DNA of 45,390 nucleotides, taken from the NCBI GenBank assembly GCA_038206235.1, contig JBBRBB010000031.1, positions 1 through 45,390 on the forward strand, written 5' to 3'. Position 1 is the stretch's first letter; the number at the start of each line of letters is the position of its first letter. This document shows positions 1 to 8,686 of the stretch, piece after piece. Source of the DNA: JBBRBB01 sp038206235 (GTDB taxonomy: Bacteria; Bacteroidota; Bacteroidia; Chitinophagales; Chitinophagaceae). A program made the translations under genes and the position numbers. The notes beneath the pieces were generated by a model. That model was given only the letters and a program-made list of their open reading frames with translations. It ran no database searches and was not told where the DNA came from.

Positions 1-70
1 CCTACTTCCGTTTAGCTTGATAAAGCAAAGGTTAATAACAAACGAATTAATTTTTTAAAACCCAAAAAAT

Positions 71-134
71 AAATACCATTACAAATGTCCATTAGAAAGT
101 ATCGTCTAAAAAATACCATTACAAATGTCCATTA
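71..134. repeat. 24-bp direct repeat at a truncated gene end
   Basis: The same 24 bases (starting AAATACCATTACAAATGTCC) occur at 71-94 and 111-134, 40 bp apart. The right copy encodes the last residues of the minus-strand ORF at 106-486. The left copy lies just past its stop codon. A duplication of this kind fits slippage or a deletion/insertion scar at the broken 3' end of that gene. Confidence 0.8.
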
Positions 135-486
135 TACCTTTGTTTACAATATATCTCGGAGTAACATGGTATGTGTATTTGCCATAAAAAGGCTTTCCTA
201 TATTATGCTGCGTAGAAGGCACATGCACCCAATTAAATTTTTGAATAGGAGAAAATTCTGATGTTTTAATATCATCTCCCTGTTTCAGATTCATTTTAAC
301 CGCACCTTTTTTATAGGTAAGCTTATTGAAAAGATAATAGCCCCATTGATTTCCAAAACTCACCTTAATGCTAAACCCGGTAAAGTTTTCTAATAAATTA
401 TCTTCAAGGCTAAATGCAAGCAACGTCATTGCATCGCCTTTATAAAGTTTAACGGTAACGCCGTTGCCCGTAGAATTTTTTTTCAT
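106..486 (-). CDS. N-terminal fragment of a phospholipase-D-like family protein
   Basis: A 126-residue ORF. Its motifs (GDAMTLLAFSLED near residue 17, SPIQKFNWVHVPSTQ near 80, YGKYTYHVTPRY near 100) resemble the N-terminal region of Bacteroidota proteins that carry a phospholipase-D-like domain further on. The catalytic HKD motifs are absent: the reading frame stops about 15 residues after VTPRY, inside one copy of a 24-bp direct repeat. It is therefore probably the leftover 5' end of a much longer gene rather than a complete small protein. No signal peptide or membrane segment is visible. The family assignment rests on motif memory alone and is moderately certain; that the frame ends abnormally early is better supported. 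Confidence 0.5.
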   Translation of the reverse strand: MKKNSTGNGVTVKLYKGDAMTLLAFSLEDNLLENFTGFSIKVSFGNQWGYYLFNKLTYKKGAVKMNLKQGDDIKTSEFSPIQKFNWVHVPSTQHNIGKPFYGKYTYHVTPRYIVNKGIMDICNGIF

Positions 487-673
487 GATATATAATTTTT
501 AGTATTAGTTACTCAGTCATGATTTTGTTCAGCTTTTTAATAACTTCAACAATGTATGTTATTACTTTCTTTTGGCGGTAAATAACTTCATCATTGTTGG
601 TGTGCCACCAAGTACGAAACTAAGAATTAATGAAATGAGCTTATATTGCTTACTAAAAAATCACAGACTCTTT

Positions 674-1663
674 ATGATTAACTGGGGCATACTTGGCTGC
701 GGAAGAATAGCGAGAAAATTTGCATCAGACCTTAAGCTTGTAGAAGACGCAAGACTTGTAGCCGCAGGTGCACGCAGTCGTGAATCAGTGGAAGATTTCG
801 CAAAAGAATTTCCTGTTATGTATAAGCATGACAGTTACGAGGCATTGGCTGCGAATGCGCATGTTGATGTAATTTATATTGCCACTCCTCACAGTCATCA
901 TTACGAGCACACCCTTTTATGTATTGAGCATGGTAAAGCAGTGCTATGCGAAAAAGCATTTGCCATGAATAAAAAGCAGGCGCAGCAAATGATTGATGCT
1001 GCAAGGACAAAAAATGTTTTTTTGATGGAAGCTTTCTGGACAAAATTTCTTCCTCCCTACAACAAGGTGAAGGAAATGATTAATGAAGGAATGATTGGTG
1101 AAATAAAAACTGTGCTTGTTAATTTCGGGTTTGCTCCATCTGCCTCTGCACCGTTACGTTTACTTGAGCCTGCACTTGGCGGCGGCAGCCTTCTTGATAT
1201 TGGCGTGTATACTGTATTTCTTGCATTAAACATTTTGGGAAAGCCTGATGAAATTGAAGCAACCATGACTCCTGCACCAAGCGGTGTTGATGAGCAATGC
1301 GCAATTACATTTCAATATAATAATGGTGCAATAGCTCAACTGTTTTCTTCTTTCGCATGCAACCTCGCAACCGAAGCAGATATTGCAGGAAGTAAAGGAA
1401 GAATAAAGCTTAGCTCACGCTTTCATACACCATCGGCAGGCATTGAATTTTATCCCGGCGCAACAGATAACAAGCAAATTATATCAGTGCCCGTAGAAAA
1501 TGGTTTCGGCTACCAATATGAAGCACGGCATGTGTGCGAATGTTTAGAAAAGAATTTAAAAGAAAGCCCGGTTATAACACATGCTGATACAGTATTGTTA
1601 ATGGAAACTTTGGATGAGATAAGAAACAAAGCAGGAATTCATTACCCGGTTGATGAGCAATAG
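674..1663 (+). CDS. Gfo/Idh/MocA family NAD(P)-dependent oxidoreductase
   Basis: About 329 residues when started at the ATG at 674. The open frame extends upstream to 572, but the Rossmann fold begins right after this ATG (MINWGILGCGRIARKF), so the upstream 34 codons are probably not translated. The dinucleotide-binding GxGxxA motif is at residues 8-13. The conserved EK pair is at residues 93-94 in CEKAFAMN, where most relatives have EKP. A C-terminal GFO_IDH_MocA domain follows, with LLDIGVYTVFLAL. Length and motifs fit the dihydrodiol-dehydrogenase/glucose-fructose-oxidoreductase-like branch, cytoplasmic enzymes that oxidise or reduce sugar-type substrates. The substrate cannot be deduced. 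It stands alone, about 230 bp before malQ. Confidence 0.85.
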   Translation: MINWGILGCGRIARKFASDLKLVEDARLVAAGARSRESVEDFAKEFPVMYKHDSYEALAANAHVDVIYIATPHSHHYEHTLLCIEHGKAVLCEKAFAMNKKQAQQMIDAARTKNVFLMEAFWTKFLPPYNKVKEMINEGMIGEIKTVLVNFGFAPSASAPLRLLEPALGGGSLLDIGVYTVFLALNILGKPDEIEATMTPAPSGVDEQCAITFQYNNGAIAQLFSSFACNLATEADIAGSKGRIKLSSRFHTPSAGIEFYPGATDNKQIISVPVENGFGYQYEARHVCECLEKNLKESPVITHADTVLLMETLDEIRNKAGIHYPVDEQ

Positions 1664-1892
1664 TAATGTTATATGAAAAAAAAATTGTTGTTGGATTTCT
1701 GAAGATTTGTGTAGCAATTACACATTGCGTGATTAAATTGCAGCGTTATTGCAAGCTTTCAAGGAACACATTTAATAATGATCTGAAAAGAAACCCGTAG
1801 ATTTTTGAATTGTGATTTATAAACAATTCCCGCATTTACAATTAAGCAACTGATAAAATTTTAAACCTTTGGAAACCGAACAACAATACAAC

Positions 1893-4800
1893 ATGGAAGC
1901 ACAGGCTTTGCAGGAAATTGCAAAAGCCTCATTTACCAGCCGGCCAATGCAGGAACAAAGCGAAGAAAAACGAGAGAAAAAACCCGCGGGTGATAAACCT
2001 GAGAAGCAGAATGCTGATGACAAAAAAGAATACCGCACAACAGAAAAGCCGCAAAGAAAAAAAGTTGCAGTGCCCCTTGCAAAAAAACGAAAAGAGAAAA
2101 AGGATAAGACAGTTATAAGCGAATTCTCGCAGCAAGCCTCAGAAATTTCTTCTGCTAAACATAAAAAATCTGCTGCCGCTAAAATAGTAAATGCAATTAC
2201 TCATGCTTTTTCGCATGTGGTAAAAATCAGCTTCATGCTTCGCTTTCACACACAGCATGGGCAAAATTTATTTATAACAGGCAATCATGAAATTTTTGGA
2301 AATGATGATGCTTCGAAAGCATTGCCCATGCAGTATTTTAACGAGGAATACTGGACTGCAACAATAGAGCTGCATACTGATACTATACCTGCACACGGAG
2401 TTGTTTATAATTATCTTTTAAAGAACGAAGATCGTTCTCTAATTTATGATTGGGGGAATGATAAAAAACTCGAGAAAGAAATTCTTCACCGGGAGTTTGC
2501 AGTAATCTTAGATTCATGGAACCATTCAGGATATTTTCAAAATGTGTTTTACACTGAACCTTTTCAAAATGTTTTGCTTAAAAAGAATTTTAAGCCGGGT
2601 AAAGCAGATACAAAAAATTACACGCATGTTTTCAGGGTGAAGGCGCCCCTGCTTAAAAGAGGTGAAACTATATGCTTACTTGGAAATGAAAAAGAGCTTG
2701 GCGCATGGAGCGAAACAAAAGTAAAGCTGCTTAATAAAAAAGAGGGTGAAGATTTTTTCAGCCTGCATATCAATCTTTCAAAAGTTACCTTTCCGCTTAT
2801 TTACAAGTACGGCGTTTACAATGTGAACGAAAAAAAATTTATGAGATATGAAGAGGGCAACAATCGTTTTTTGTTTGACACATTTGCGAAAAATAAAACG
2901 AGCATTATAAACGACGGCTTTGCGTTGCTGCCTTCCGATAACTGGAAAGCAGCAGGTGTTGCAATTCCTGTGTTCAGCCTCAGAAGCAACAGCAGTTGCG
3001 GGGTAGGAGAATTTGCCGATTTAAAATTGCTTGTTGACTGGGCAAAAAAAACAGGATTGCAGTTGATACAAATTTTGCCTGTGAATGCTACTACGGCAAT
3101 GAAAACATGGGCAGACTCTTATCCGTACGCAGCCATTTCTGCATTTGCACTGCATCCCATGTATCTTAATCTTAATGAGCTTGTACAAACCGAATACAAA
3201 TATTTGCTTGATGAGATTGCTGAAGAAAAAGAGGCATTGAATAATTTAACTGATGTTGACTATATAAAAGTAAATGAATTGAAATGGCGAATAATTAAAA
3301 AATTATATCCGCTGCAAAAAGAAAAAACATTTTCTTCTGATGAATACAAAAGTTTTTTTGAACAAAATAAAACCTGGTTAATTCCTTACGCTGTTTTTTG
3401 TTTCTTTCGTGACAAGTATGGCACTGCTGATTTTAATGAATGGCCTGTGCACAAAAATTATAATGAAGTAGAGGCAAAAAATTTATGGAATGATGAAGGG
3501 AAAAATACTGCATTGTCAATTTACTTTTTTGTTCAGTACCACCTGCATCATCAGTTGAAGCAGGCCGTGCAATATGCACATGAAAATGGAGTGATATTGA
3601 AAGGCGATATACCCATTGGTATCTATCGCTATGGCGCCGATGCGTGGCAACATCCCGAATTGTATCATATAAATATGCAGGCCGGCGCACCGCCTGATGA
3701 TTTTGCTGTGAAGGGACAGAACTGGGGCTTTCCCACTTATAACTGGGAAAAAATGAAAGAAAATCATTTTGCCTGGTGGAAGCATCGCTTTGAACAAATG
3801 AGCAATTATTTCGATGCCTTTCGCATTGACCATATTCTTGGTTTTTTTAGAATATGGAATATTCCTACCGAACAAGTGGAAGGTATCATGGGATATTTTA
3901 CTCCGGCACTTACCGTGCACATAAATGAATTTAATGAAAATGGAATTTGGTTTGATTATCACCGTTACTGCAAACCATTCATTACAGAACATATTTTGTG
4001 GGATGTGTTCCGGGAGAATATCAAATATGCAAAAGATACTTTTCTTGAGATTAATACACAAGGTCAATTTCAGTTGAAACCTAAATTCTCTGAACAACAC
4101 AAGGTGAAAGAATATTTTGAGGGGCTTGAACAAAATGAACAAAACCAAAAATTACAGCAGGGATTATTCGATTTAATTTCTAATGTGATATTGTTTGAAG
4201 CTGAAGACAGCCAGGGGCAGCAATTTCATTTCCGTTTTGCAATGGAGAATACTTCTTCTTTCCAAACCCTTGAGCACAACACGCAAAATCAATTGCGGGA
4301 TTTGTATGTGAATTATTTCTTTCAACGACAAGACTGGTGCTGGCAGCAGCAGGCCATGCAAAAGCTTCCATCGCTGAAAAGAGCATCAAACATGTTGATT
4401 TGCGGAGAAGACCTGGGCCTTGTGCCGGAATGTGTGCCCGAAGTAATGAAAGAATTAGGCATTCTTAGTCTTGAAATACAGCGTATGCCAAAAGATTCGA
4501 AGCAGGAATTTTTTCATCCCAACAATGCGCCCTATTTAAGCGTGGTAACGCCTTCAACACATGACATGAGCACTATACGCGGCTGGTGGGAAGAAGACCA
4601 TAGCAAAACAGAGCGATTCTTTCATCAGCAGTTAGTGCAATGGGGAAAGGCACCTTATTATTGTGAAGACTGGATTAACAAAGCCATTGTATTGCAGCAT
4701 TTATATTCGCCAGCAATGTGGAGCATTTTTCTTTTGCAGGATTTATTGGGTATGAATGCAAAAATACGCAGAGAAAATCCGCATGAAGAGCGTATTAATT

Positions 4801-4922
4801 TACCATCCAATCCGAACAATCAATGGAAATATCGCATGCACATTTCACTGGAAGATTTATTAAATGCTGATGAGTTTAATAGGGAATTGCGACATAACAT
4901 ACAAGCGTGTGGAAGATGCTGA
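1893..4922 (+). CDS. malQ: 4-alpha-glucanotransferase (amylomaltase, GH77) with two CBM20 domains
   Basis: Transfers alpha-1,4-glucan segments in maltodextrin and glycogen metabolism in the cytoplasm. Two starch-binding CBM20 modules (roughly residues 110-215 and 245-350) precede the GH77 barrel. The GH77 catalytic residues are visible: nucleophile Asp in FRIDHILGFFRIW (residue 646 from this ATG), acid/base Glu in CGEDLG (839) and the third acid in STHDMS (891). The frame also has a TTG at 1869. That TTG overlaps a promoter-like AACCTTTG, so the ATG at 1893 is preferred, giving 1009 residues. About 100 N-terminal residues before the first CBM20 are Lys/Glu/Gln-rich and look disordered; this extension is absent from usual relatives, which begin near the VKISFMLRFHTQHG strand. 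The gene stands alone and converges on ychF. Confidence 0.93.
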   Translation: MEAQALQEIAKASFTSRPMQEQSEEKREKKPAGDKPEKQNADDKKEYRTTEKPQRKKVAVPLAKKRKEKKDKTVISEFSQQASEISSAKHKKSAAAKIVNAITHAFSHVVKISFMLRFHTQHGQNLFITGNHEIFGNDDASKALPMQYFNEEYWTATIELHTDTIPAHGVVYNYLLKNEDRSLIYDWGNDKKLEKEILHREFAVILDSWNHSGYFQNVFYTEPFQNVLLKKNFKPGKADTKNYTHVFRVKAPLLKRGETICLLGNEKELGAWSETKVKLLNKKEGEDFFSLHINLSKVTFPLIYKYGVYNVNEKKFMRYEEGNNRFLFDTFAKNKTSIINDGFALLPSDNWKAAGVAIPVFSLRSNSSCGVGEFADLKLLVDWAKKTGLQLIQILPVNATTAMKTWADSYPYAAISAFALHPMYLNLNELVQTEYKYLLDEIAEEKEALNNLTDVDYIKVNELKWRIIKKLYPLQKEKTFSSDEYKSFFEQNKTWLIPYAVFCFFRDKYGTADFNEWPVHKNYNEVEAKNLWNDEGKNTALSIYFFVQYHLHHQLKQAVQYAHENGVILKGDIPIGIYRYGADAWQHPELYHINMQAGAPPDDFAVKGQNWGFPTYNWEKMKENHFAWWKHRFEQMSNYFDAFRIDHILGFFRIWNIPTEQVEGIMGYFTPALTVHINEFNENGIWFDYHRYCKPFITEHILWDVFRENIKYAKDTFLEINTQGQFQLKPKFSEQHKVKEYFEGLEQNEQNQKLQQGLFDLISNVILFEAEDSQGQQFHFRFAMENTSSFQTLEHNTQNQLRDLYVNYFFQRQDWCWQQQAMQKLPSLKRASNMLICGEDLGLVPECVPEVMKELGILSLEIQRMPKDSKQEFFHPNNAPYLSVVTPSTHDMSTIRGWWEEDHSKTERFFHQQLVQWGKAPYYCEDWINKAIVLQHLYSPAMWSIFLLQDLLGMNAKIRRENPHEERINLPSNPNNQWKYRMHISLEDLLNADEFNRELRHNIQACGRC

Positions 4923-4929
4923 GCAAAAA

Positions 4930-5009
4930 AACAAAAAACAAGAAACAAGAAACAAATAAATCCGAAATCCGAACGCAAAACCAGAAACGAGAAACGAGAA
5001 ACGAGAAAT
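4930..5009. repeat. Tandem AAACAAG / GAGAAAC word array
   Basis: The spacer between convergent malQ and ychF is built from 7-8-bp words: AAACAAG repeated, then AATCCGA-like words, then GAGAAAC three times immediately before the ychF stop. The same GAGAAAC word recurs upstream of yidC (33447-33480), and a variant (AACGACA) lies next to lpd (41870-41896). Confidence 0.8.
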
Positions 5010-5011
5010 GG

Positions 5012-6115
5012 TTACACATTAAACCTGAAGTGCATTATATCTCCGTCTTCTACCAAATAATCTTTTCCCTGCACAGCTAACTTTCCTGCATCACGGCAGG
5101 CGGCTTCACTTTTATATTTTATAAAATCCGAATATTTAATTACTTCGGCACGGATAAATCCTTTTTCGAAATCAGTATGTATTACGCCTGCGGCTTGCGG
5201 CGCAAGCATTCCGCGGGTAATGGTCCAGGCTCTTACTTCGGGCTCACCGGCAGTGAAGTAAGTAATAAGATTAAGAAGATGATAGGTTGATTTGATAAGT
5301 CTTGCTGCACCGCTTTCCTTCAAACCCATATCCTCTAAAAACATTTGCCTGTCTTCATGGCTATCCATTGCCGCAATTTCACTTTCAATTCCTGCGCTTA
5401 TGAATAATATTTCTGCACTCTCATCTTTCGCGGCATTCATTACGGCAGTTGTATGTTCATTCCCTTTTATCACCGATTGCTCATCAACATTGCACACATA
5501 AATTACAGATTTCATGGTAAGCAAAAACAAATCGTTTACAAACTTTTCTTTTTCTTCTATGCTTATTTCAAAAGCTCTTGCATTTTTTCCTTGTTCCAAA
5601 TGTTTTTTCAAAGCATTTAATATTTCAATGCCACGTAATGCTTCTTTATCGCCAGCGGTTCTTATTTGCTTTTCATTACGACTTATTTTTTTCTCTACAG
5701 TTTCAAGGTCTTTTAGTTGAAGTTCTGTATCTACAATTTCTTTATCCCGCACAGGATTTATACTGCCATCAACATGAATTACATTCTCATCTTCAAAGCA
5801 GCGAAGCACATGGATAAGGGCATCCGTATTTCTTATGTTACCTAAAAATTGATTGCCCAAACCTTCCCCTTTGCTGGCGCCTTTTACAAGCCCTGCAATG
5901 TCAACTATCTCCATCGTTGCAGGAACAACGCGTTTTGGCTTCACTAATTTTTCCAGTTCAATCAAGCGTTCATCCGGCACGGTAATTACACCAACATTCG
6001 GTTCAATGGTGCAAAAAGGAAAATTTGCTGCCTGTGCTTTTGCATTGCTCAAAGCATTGAAAAGGGTTGATTTTCCTACGTTTGGTAATCCTGCTATGCC
6101 TGCCTGCAGAGCCAT
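5012..6115 (-). CDS. ychF: Ribosome-associated ATPase YchF (Obg/OLA1 family)
   Basis: A 367-residue P-loop NTPase that binds ribosomes and is redox-regulated in other bacteria. The P-loop GLPNVGKST is at residues 9-17, the switch/G3 region at VDIAGLVKGASKGEGLGNQFL (about 71-91) and the G4 position reads NVDE (209-212). That G4 sequence is the hallmark of this family and explains its ATP rather than GTP preference. A coiled-coil stretch lies around residues 130-180, and a TGS domain fills roughly 280-365. Length is typical. The ATG is followed directly by the P-loop strand, so the start is secure. Its 5' leader carries a 28-bp motif shared with lpd. Monocistronic as far as can be seen. Confidence 0.96.
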   Translation of the reverse strand: MALQAGIAGLPNVGKSTLFNALSNAKAQAANFPFCTIEPNVGVITVPDERLIELEKLVKPKRVVPATMEIVDIAGLVKGASKGEGLGNQFLGNIRNTDALIHVLRCFEDENVIHVDGSINPVRDKEIVDTELQLKDLETVEKKISRNEKQIRTAGDKEALRGIEILNALKKHLEQGKNARAFEISIEEKEKFVNDLFLLTMKSVIYVCNVDEQSVIKGNEHTTAVMNAAKDESAEILFISAGIESEIAAMDSHEDRQMFLEDMGLKESGAARLIKSTYHLLNLITYFTAGEPEVRAWTITRGMLAPQAAGVIHTDFEKGFIRAEVIKYSDFIKYKSEAACRDAGKLAVQGKDYLVEDGDIMHFRFNV

Positions 6116-6120
6116 ATATG

Positions 6121-6148
6121 TAAGATTAAAGATTTAATATTTAATATT
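6121..6148 (-). promoter_or_regulatory. AT-rich leader motif shared with lpd
   Basis: On the minus strand this reads AATATTAAATATTAAATC followed by TTTAATCTTA and ends 5 bp before the ychF ATG. The same 28 bases with one difference lie 7 bp before the lpd ATG (43334-43361). It is either a conserved 5'-UTR element or another ATTAAAT-type word repeat; the sequence alone does not decide. Confidence 0.4.
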
Positions 6149-6156
6149 TTGAAACT

Positions 6157-6188
6157 GGTGTCTGTACACTCGCAGAGTGTCTGACACC
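6157..6188. repeat. 32-bp hairpin repeat, copy 1 (toxin side)
   Basis: An imperfect palindrome starting GGTGTCTGTACACTCGCAGA and ending TGTCTGACACC. It is identical over 32 bp to 6876-6907 and in the same orientation. In both copies it is followed by CATCCAA/CTTCCAA words and then CAACAATT. This copy sits between the ychF start and the 3' end of the toxin gene. Confidence 0.9.
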
Positions 6189-6325
6189 AAACATTCAACA
6201 TCCAACATCCAACATCCAACAATTCTTTTTTCGGCGGCAAAAATAATATTGCGAAGGGTTCTTGAAATAATAATTTTATTTTTAGAATTAGAGATCTTCT
6301 TCGGGAGATATTAAATAAAGATTAG

Positions 6326-6634
6326 TTATTCAAATAACTTCAATCTTCTTTTTACAAGTGCGTTACTTCTTTTAGTGTGGGCAATTCCGATAATAAAAAT
6401 TGTGTCGCTTGTTACTTTATAAAAAACCTTGTAAGGAAATTTTTTAATCAGGTGCTTTTTCATAGGTTTTTTGATATAGGAATAAGTAAATGGTTTTAAT
6501 TGAATATCATTTACTGCAATGAGAAAATTGTTGTAAAAGCGCTTTCCCAGACCTTTCGATTTCTTCTCATAATAAATTACTGCTTCTTCTGCATCAATAA
6601 ATACAATTGGCTTTATAATTATTTTAAAAGCCAT
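6326..6634 (-). CDS. RelE/ParE-type toxin
   Basis: A 102-residue basic protein of the RelE/ParE fold. Visible features are AEEAVIYYEKKSKGLGKRFYNNF in helix 1-2, followed by FPYKVFYKVTSDTIFIIGIAHTKR, the typical strand-strand-AHxxR end. The family acts as an mRNA interferase or gyrase inhibitor when not bound by its antitoxin; which activity applies here cannot be told. Its start overlaps the last 11 bp of the antitoxin gene, so the two are translationally coupled with the antitoxin first. The pair lies between two copies of a 32-bp hairpin repeat. Confidence 0.85.
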   Translation of the reverse strand: MAFKIIIKPIVFIDAEEAVIYYEKKSKGLGKRFYNNFLIAVNDIQLKPFTYSYIKKPMKKHLIKKFPYKVFYKVTSDTIFIIGIAHTKRSNALVKRRLKLFE

Positions 6635-6842
6635 ATTTTTCAGAAAAATATTTTTTAAATTCCTCCAGGCTCATTCCTTCATTGGGATTAGCTTCATGCA
6701 TCTTTAAGCGCTCTTCTGCAAAGCTGATTTCATCGTCAGTTACTTGCAGCAATTCTTCTTCTACACTACCCCAAAGCGCTTCTGCAAGAGCTACTTTTTC
6801 TTCCGGAGGTAAAGACAAGAGTTCTTTTTTGTTGTAAGGCAT
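6624..6842 (-). CDS. Antitoxin, putative addiction module component family
   Basis: A 72-residue acidic protein with the family pattern LPPEEKVALAEALWGSVEE near the N-terminus and EISFAEERLKMHEANPNEGMSLEEF in the second half. It matches the addiction-module component family usually encoded in front of a RelE/ParE toxin. It should neutralise the toxin encoded by the overlapping gene at 6326-6634 and probably represses the shared promoter. The second half is a predicted toxin-binding arm. Confidence 0.85.
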   Translation of the reverse strand: MPYNKKELLSLPPEEKVALAEALWGSVEEELLQVTDDEISFAEERLKMHEANPNEGMSLEEFKKYFSEKYGF

Positions 6843-6875
6843 AAAAATGTTTTATTAAAGATACAAATATTAACC

Positions 6876-6907
6876 GGTGTCTGTACACTCGCAGAGTGTC
6901 TGACACC
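6876..6907. repeat. 32-bp hairpin repeat, copy 2 (antitoxin side)
   Basis: Identical to 6157-6188 and in the same orientation, 719 bp away. It lies between the antitoxin start and the divergent SpmA-SpmB gene and could fold in the antitoxin leader. Homology to copy 1 extends on through the CATCCAA-type words to about 6965. Confidence 0.9.
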
Positions 6908-7035
6908 AAACATTTCAACAACATCCAACTTCCAACTTCCAACAATTTTCAGCACGCAAAAATAGCAATCCTCATAAAATTGTAAACTTTATTTTACTTT
7001 ACGCATTCATCAAATTCCCTCTACGGGTTTGGGGT

Positions 7036-8268
7036 ATGGCATTAAACATTGTTTGGGTTGCATTCTTTGTTATTGCATTTATCATTGCATTGATAAAATG
7101 TATTTTTTTTGGAGATACAACTATTTTCAAAACTCTTGCCGATGGTATTTTTGATTCCGCTAAATCTTCTGTTATTGATATTGCTTTTCCACTTGCAGGC
7201 ACAATGATATTTTTTTTAGGACTGATGAACATTGCTGAAAAAGCAGGCGCCATTCGCCGGCTTGCAAAACTGTTGAATCCATTTATGAAAAGACTTTTTC
7301 CTGAAGTTCCTGCAAATCATCCGGCAATGGGAGAGATGGTGATGAACTTTAGCGCCAACATGCTTGGGCTTGATAATGCCGCAACACCTTTCGGATTAAA
7401 AGCGATGCAAAGCCTGCAATCTGTAAATCCGAATAAAGAAACTGCGAGCAATGCACAAATCATGTTTCTTGTTTTGCATACCAGCGGATTAACATTAATT
7501 CCGTTATCAATAATTACTTATCGCATTGCTGCAGGCTCCGCAGAGCCAACAAGTATTTTTATTCCGTGCGTAGCTGCAACAGTTTGCACAACGCTGGCAT
7601 CAATCATTCTTGTAAGCATTTGGCAAAAATTAAAATGGGATTATATTATGATGATTTTTATTGTTGCGATAACAGGAATAATTGCCTTGCTTTTATTTTT
7701 TGTGAGCGGACTGAGTGATGATGAGCGTAATACATTCAGCAATATTTCGGGCAATCTTATTTTGCTGCTTATAGTTGTTGCAATTATTATCGGCGGTGCG
7801 TGGAAAAAAGTTTCTGTGTTCGATACATTTATTGAAGGAGCCAAAGAAGGCTTTAATGTAGTGCTGAAAATAATTCCATATCTCGTAGGAATGCTCGTAG
7901 CCATAAGAGTTTTTAGAGATAGCGGCGCTTTGGGTTATGTGGTTGATGGAGTTAGCTATTTAATTAAAAGTACCGGAATAAATACGGATTTTGTTCCTTC
8001 TTTACCTGTTGCCATCATGAAGCCATTTAGCGGAAGCGGCGCAAGAGGATTAATGATTGATACGATGAAAGTGTATGGCGCTGATAGTTTTGTTGGTAAG
8101 CTTGCCTCTACCTTTCAAGGCTCGGCTGATACTACGTTTTATATTCTTGCTTTATATTTTGGAAGCGTAGGAATTAAAAAAGTTCGCTACGCAGTATGGG
8201 CTGGAATTCTGGCAGATTTAATTGGAGTGGTCGCTGCAATCATTATTGGGTATATTTTTTTTCACTGA
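7036..8268 (+). CDS. SpmA-SpmB fusion, nucleoside recognition domain membrane protein
   Basis: A 410-residue polytopic inner-membrane protein. The N-terminal half (about 1-200) matches SpmA, including VMNFSANMLGLDNAATPFGLKAM and the FLVLHTSGLTLIP gate-like segment. The C-terminal half (about 225-410) matches SpmB, with EGAKEGFNVVLKIIPYLVGMLVAIRVFRDSGAL and STFQGSADTTFYILALYFGSVGIKK. In Bacillus the two are separate spore maturation proteins. In Bacteroidota, which do not sporulate, they occur fused with unknown cargo, and nucleoside-like or small-molecule export is only a guess. Each half carries a Gate/nucleoside-recognition domain and several hydrophobic helices. It is transcribed alone, divergent from the toxin-antitoxin operon. 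Confidence 0.88.
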   Translation: MALNIVWVAFFVIAFIIALIKCIFFGDTTIFKTLADGIFDSAKSSVIDIAFPLAGTMIFFLGLMNIAEKAGAIRRLAKLLNPFMKRLFPEVPANHPAMGEMVMNFSANMLGLDNAATPFGLKAMQSLQSVNPNKETASNAQIMFLVLHTSGLTLIPLSIITYRIAAGSAEPTSIFIPCVAATVCTTLASIILVSIWQKLKWDYIMMIFIVAITGIIALLLFFVSGLSDDERNTFSNISGNLILLLIVVAIIIGGAWKKVSVFDTFIEGAKEGFNVVLKIIPYLVGMLVAIRVFRDSGALGYVVDGVSYLIKSTGINTDFVPSLPVAIMKPFSGSGARGLMIDTMKVYGADSFVGKLASTFQGSADTTFYILALYFGSVGIKKVRYAVWAGILADLIGVVAAIIIGYIFFH

Positions 8269-8335
8269 GTTATAGCTGTGCTAAGTCGCTGAATTCGCAT
8301 TTACTATGTACTTAAAAGTTTTTAAACTTTTATTT

Positions 8336-8686
8336 ATGAATAATATTTCGTTTAGAGATGGTTATGCTATACGCAATCAGAATGCAATGCATTTTCTCAC
8401 ATTTGCTGTTTGCGGATGGATAGATCTGTTTACAAGAAAAGAATATAAAGATATTCTGCTTGATTCGTTTAAGTATTGCCAGAAAGAGAAGGGTTTAATA
8501 TTATATGCTTATGTTATTATGACAAATCATATACACCTTATTGCAAAAGCATCTGAGGGATTTATATTGAGTGATATAATCCGTGATTTTAAAAAGTTCA
8601 CACATCATACCATGATGCCGATAATTCAAAGTGATAAAGAAAGCCGGCGTTTATGGATGCTGCATCAATTTATATTCCCTGTTTAA
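8336..8686 (+). pseudogene. Truncated Y1/REP-associated tyrosine transposase (IS200-like)
   Basis: The N-terminal two thirds of a RAYT-type HUH transposase. It contains AMHFLTFAVCGWIDLFTRKEY, LILYAYVIMTNHIHLIAKA (the HxH metal motif) and DIIRDFKKFTHHTM. After about 8660 (ESRRLWML) the family sequence stops and the frame runs into the antisense of the DinB gene. The C-terminal helix that carries the catalytic tyrosine and the usual NNPVxAG region are missing, so the protein should be inactive. An upstream in-frame start at 8306 is possible, but the ATG at 8336 fits the family start. RAYT enzymes mobilise REP hairpins elsewhere; several REP-like hairpins occur in this window, though none directly beside this remnant. 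Confidence 0.75.

Noticed and set aside
5292..6137. Several plus-strand ORFs of 68-94 codons
   Set aside because: All are shadows of ychF.
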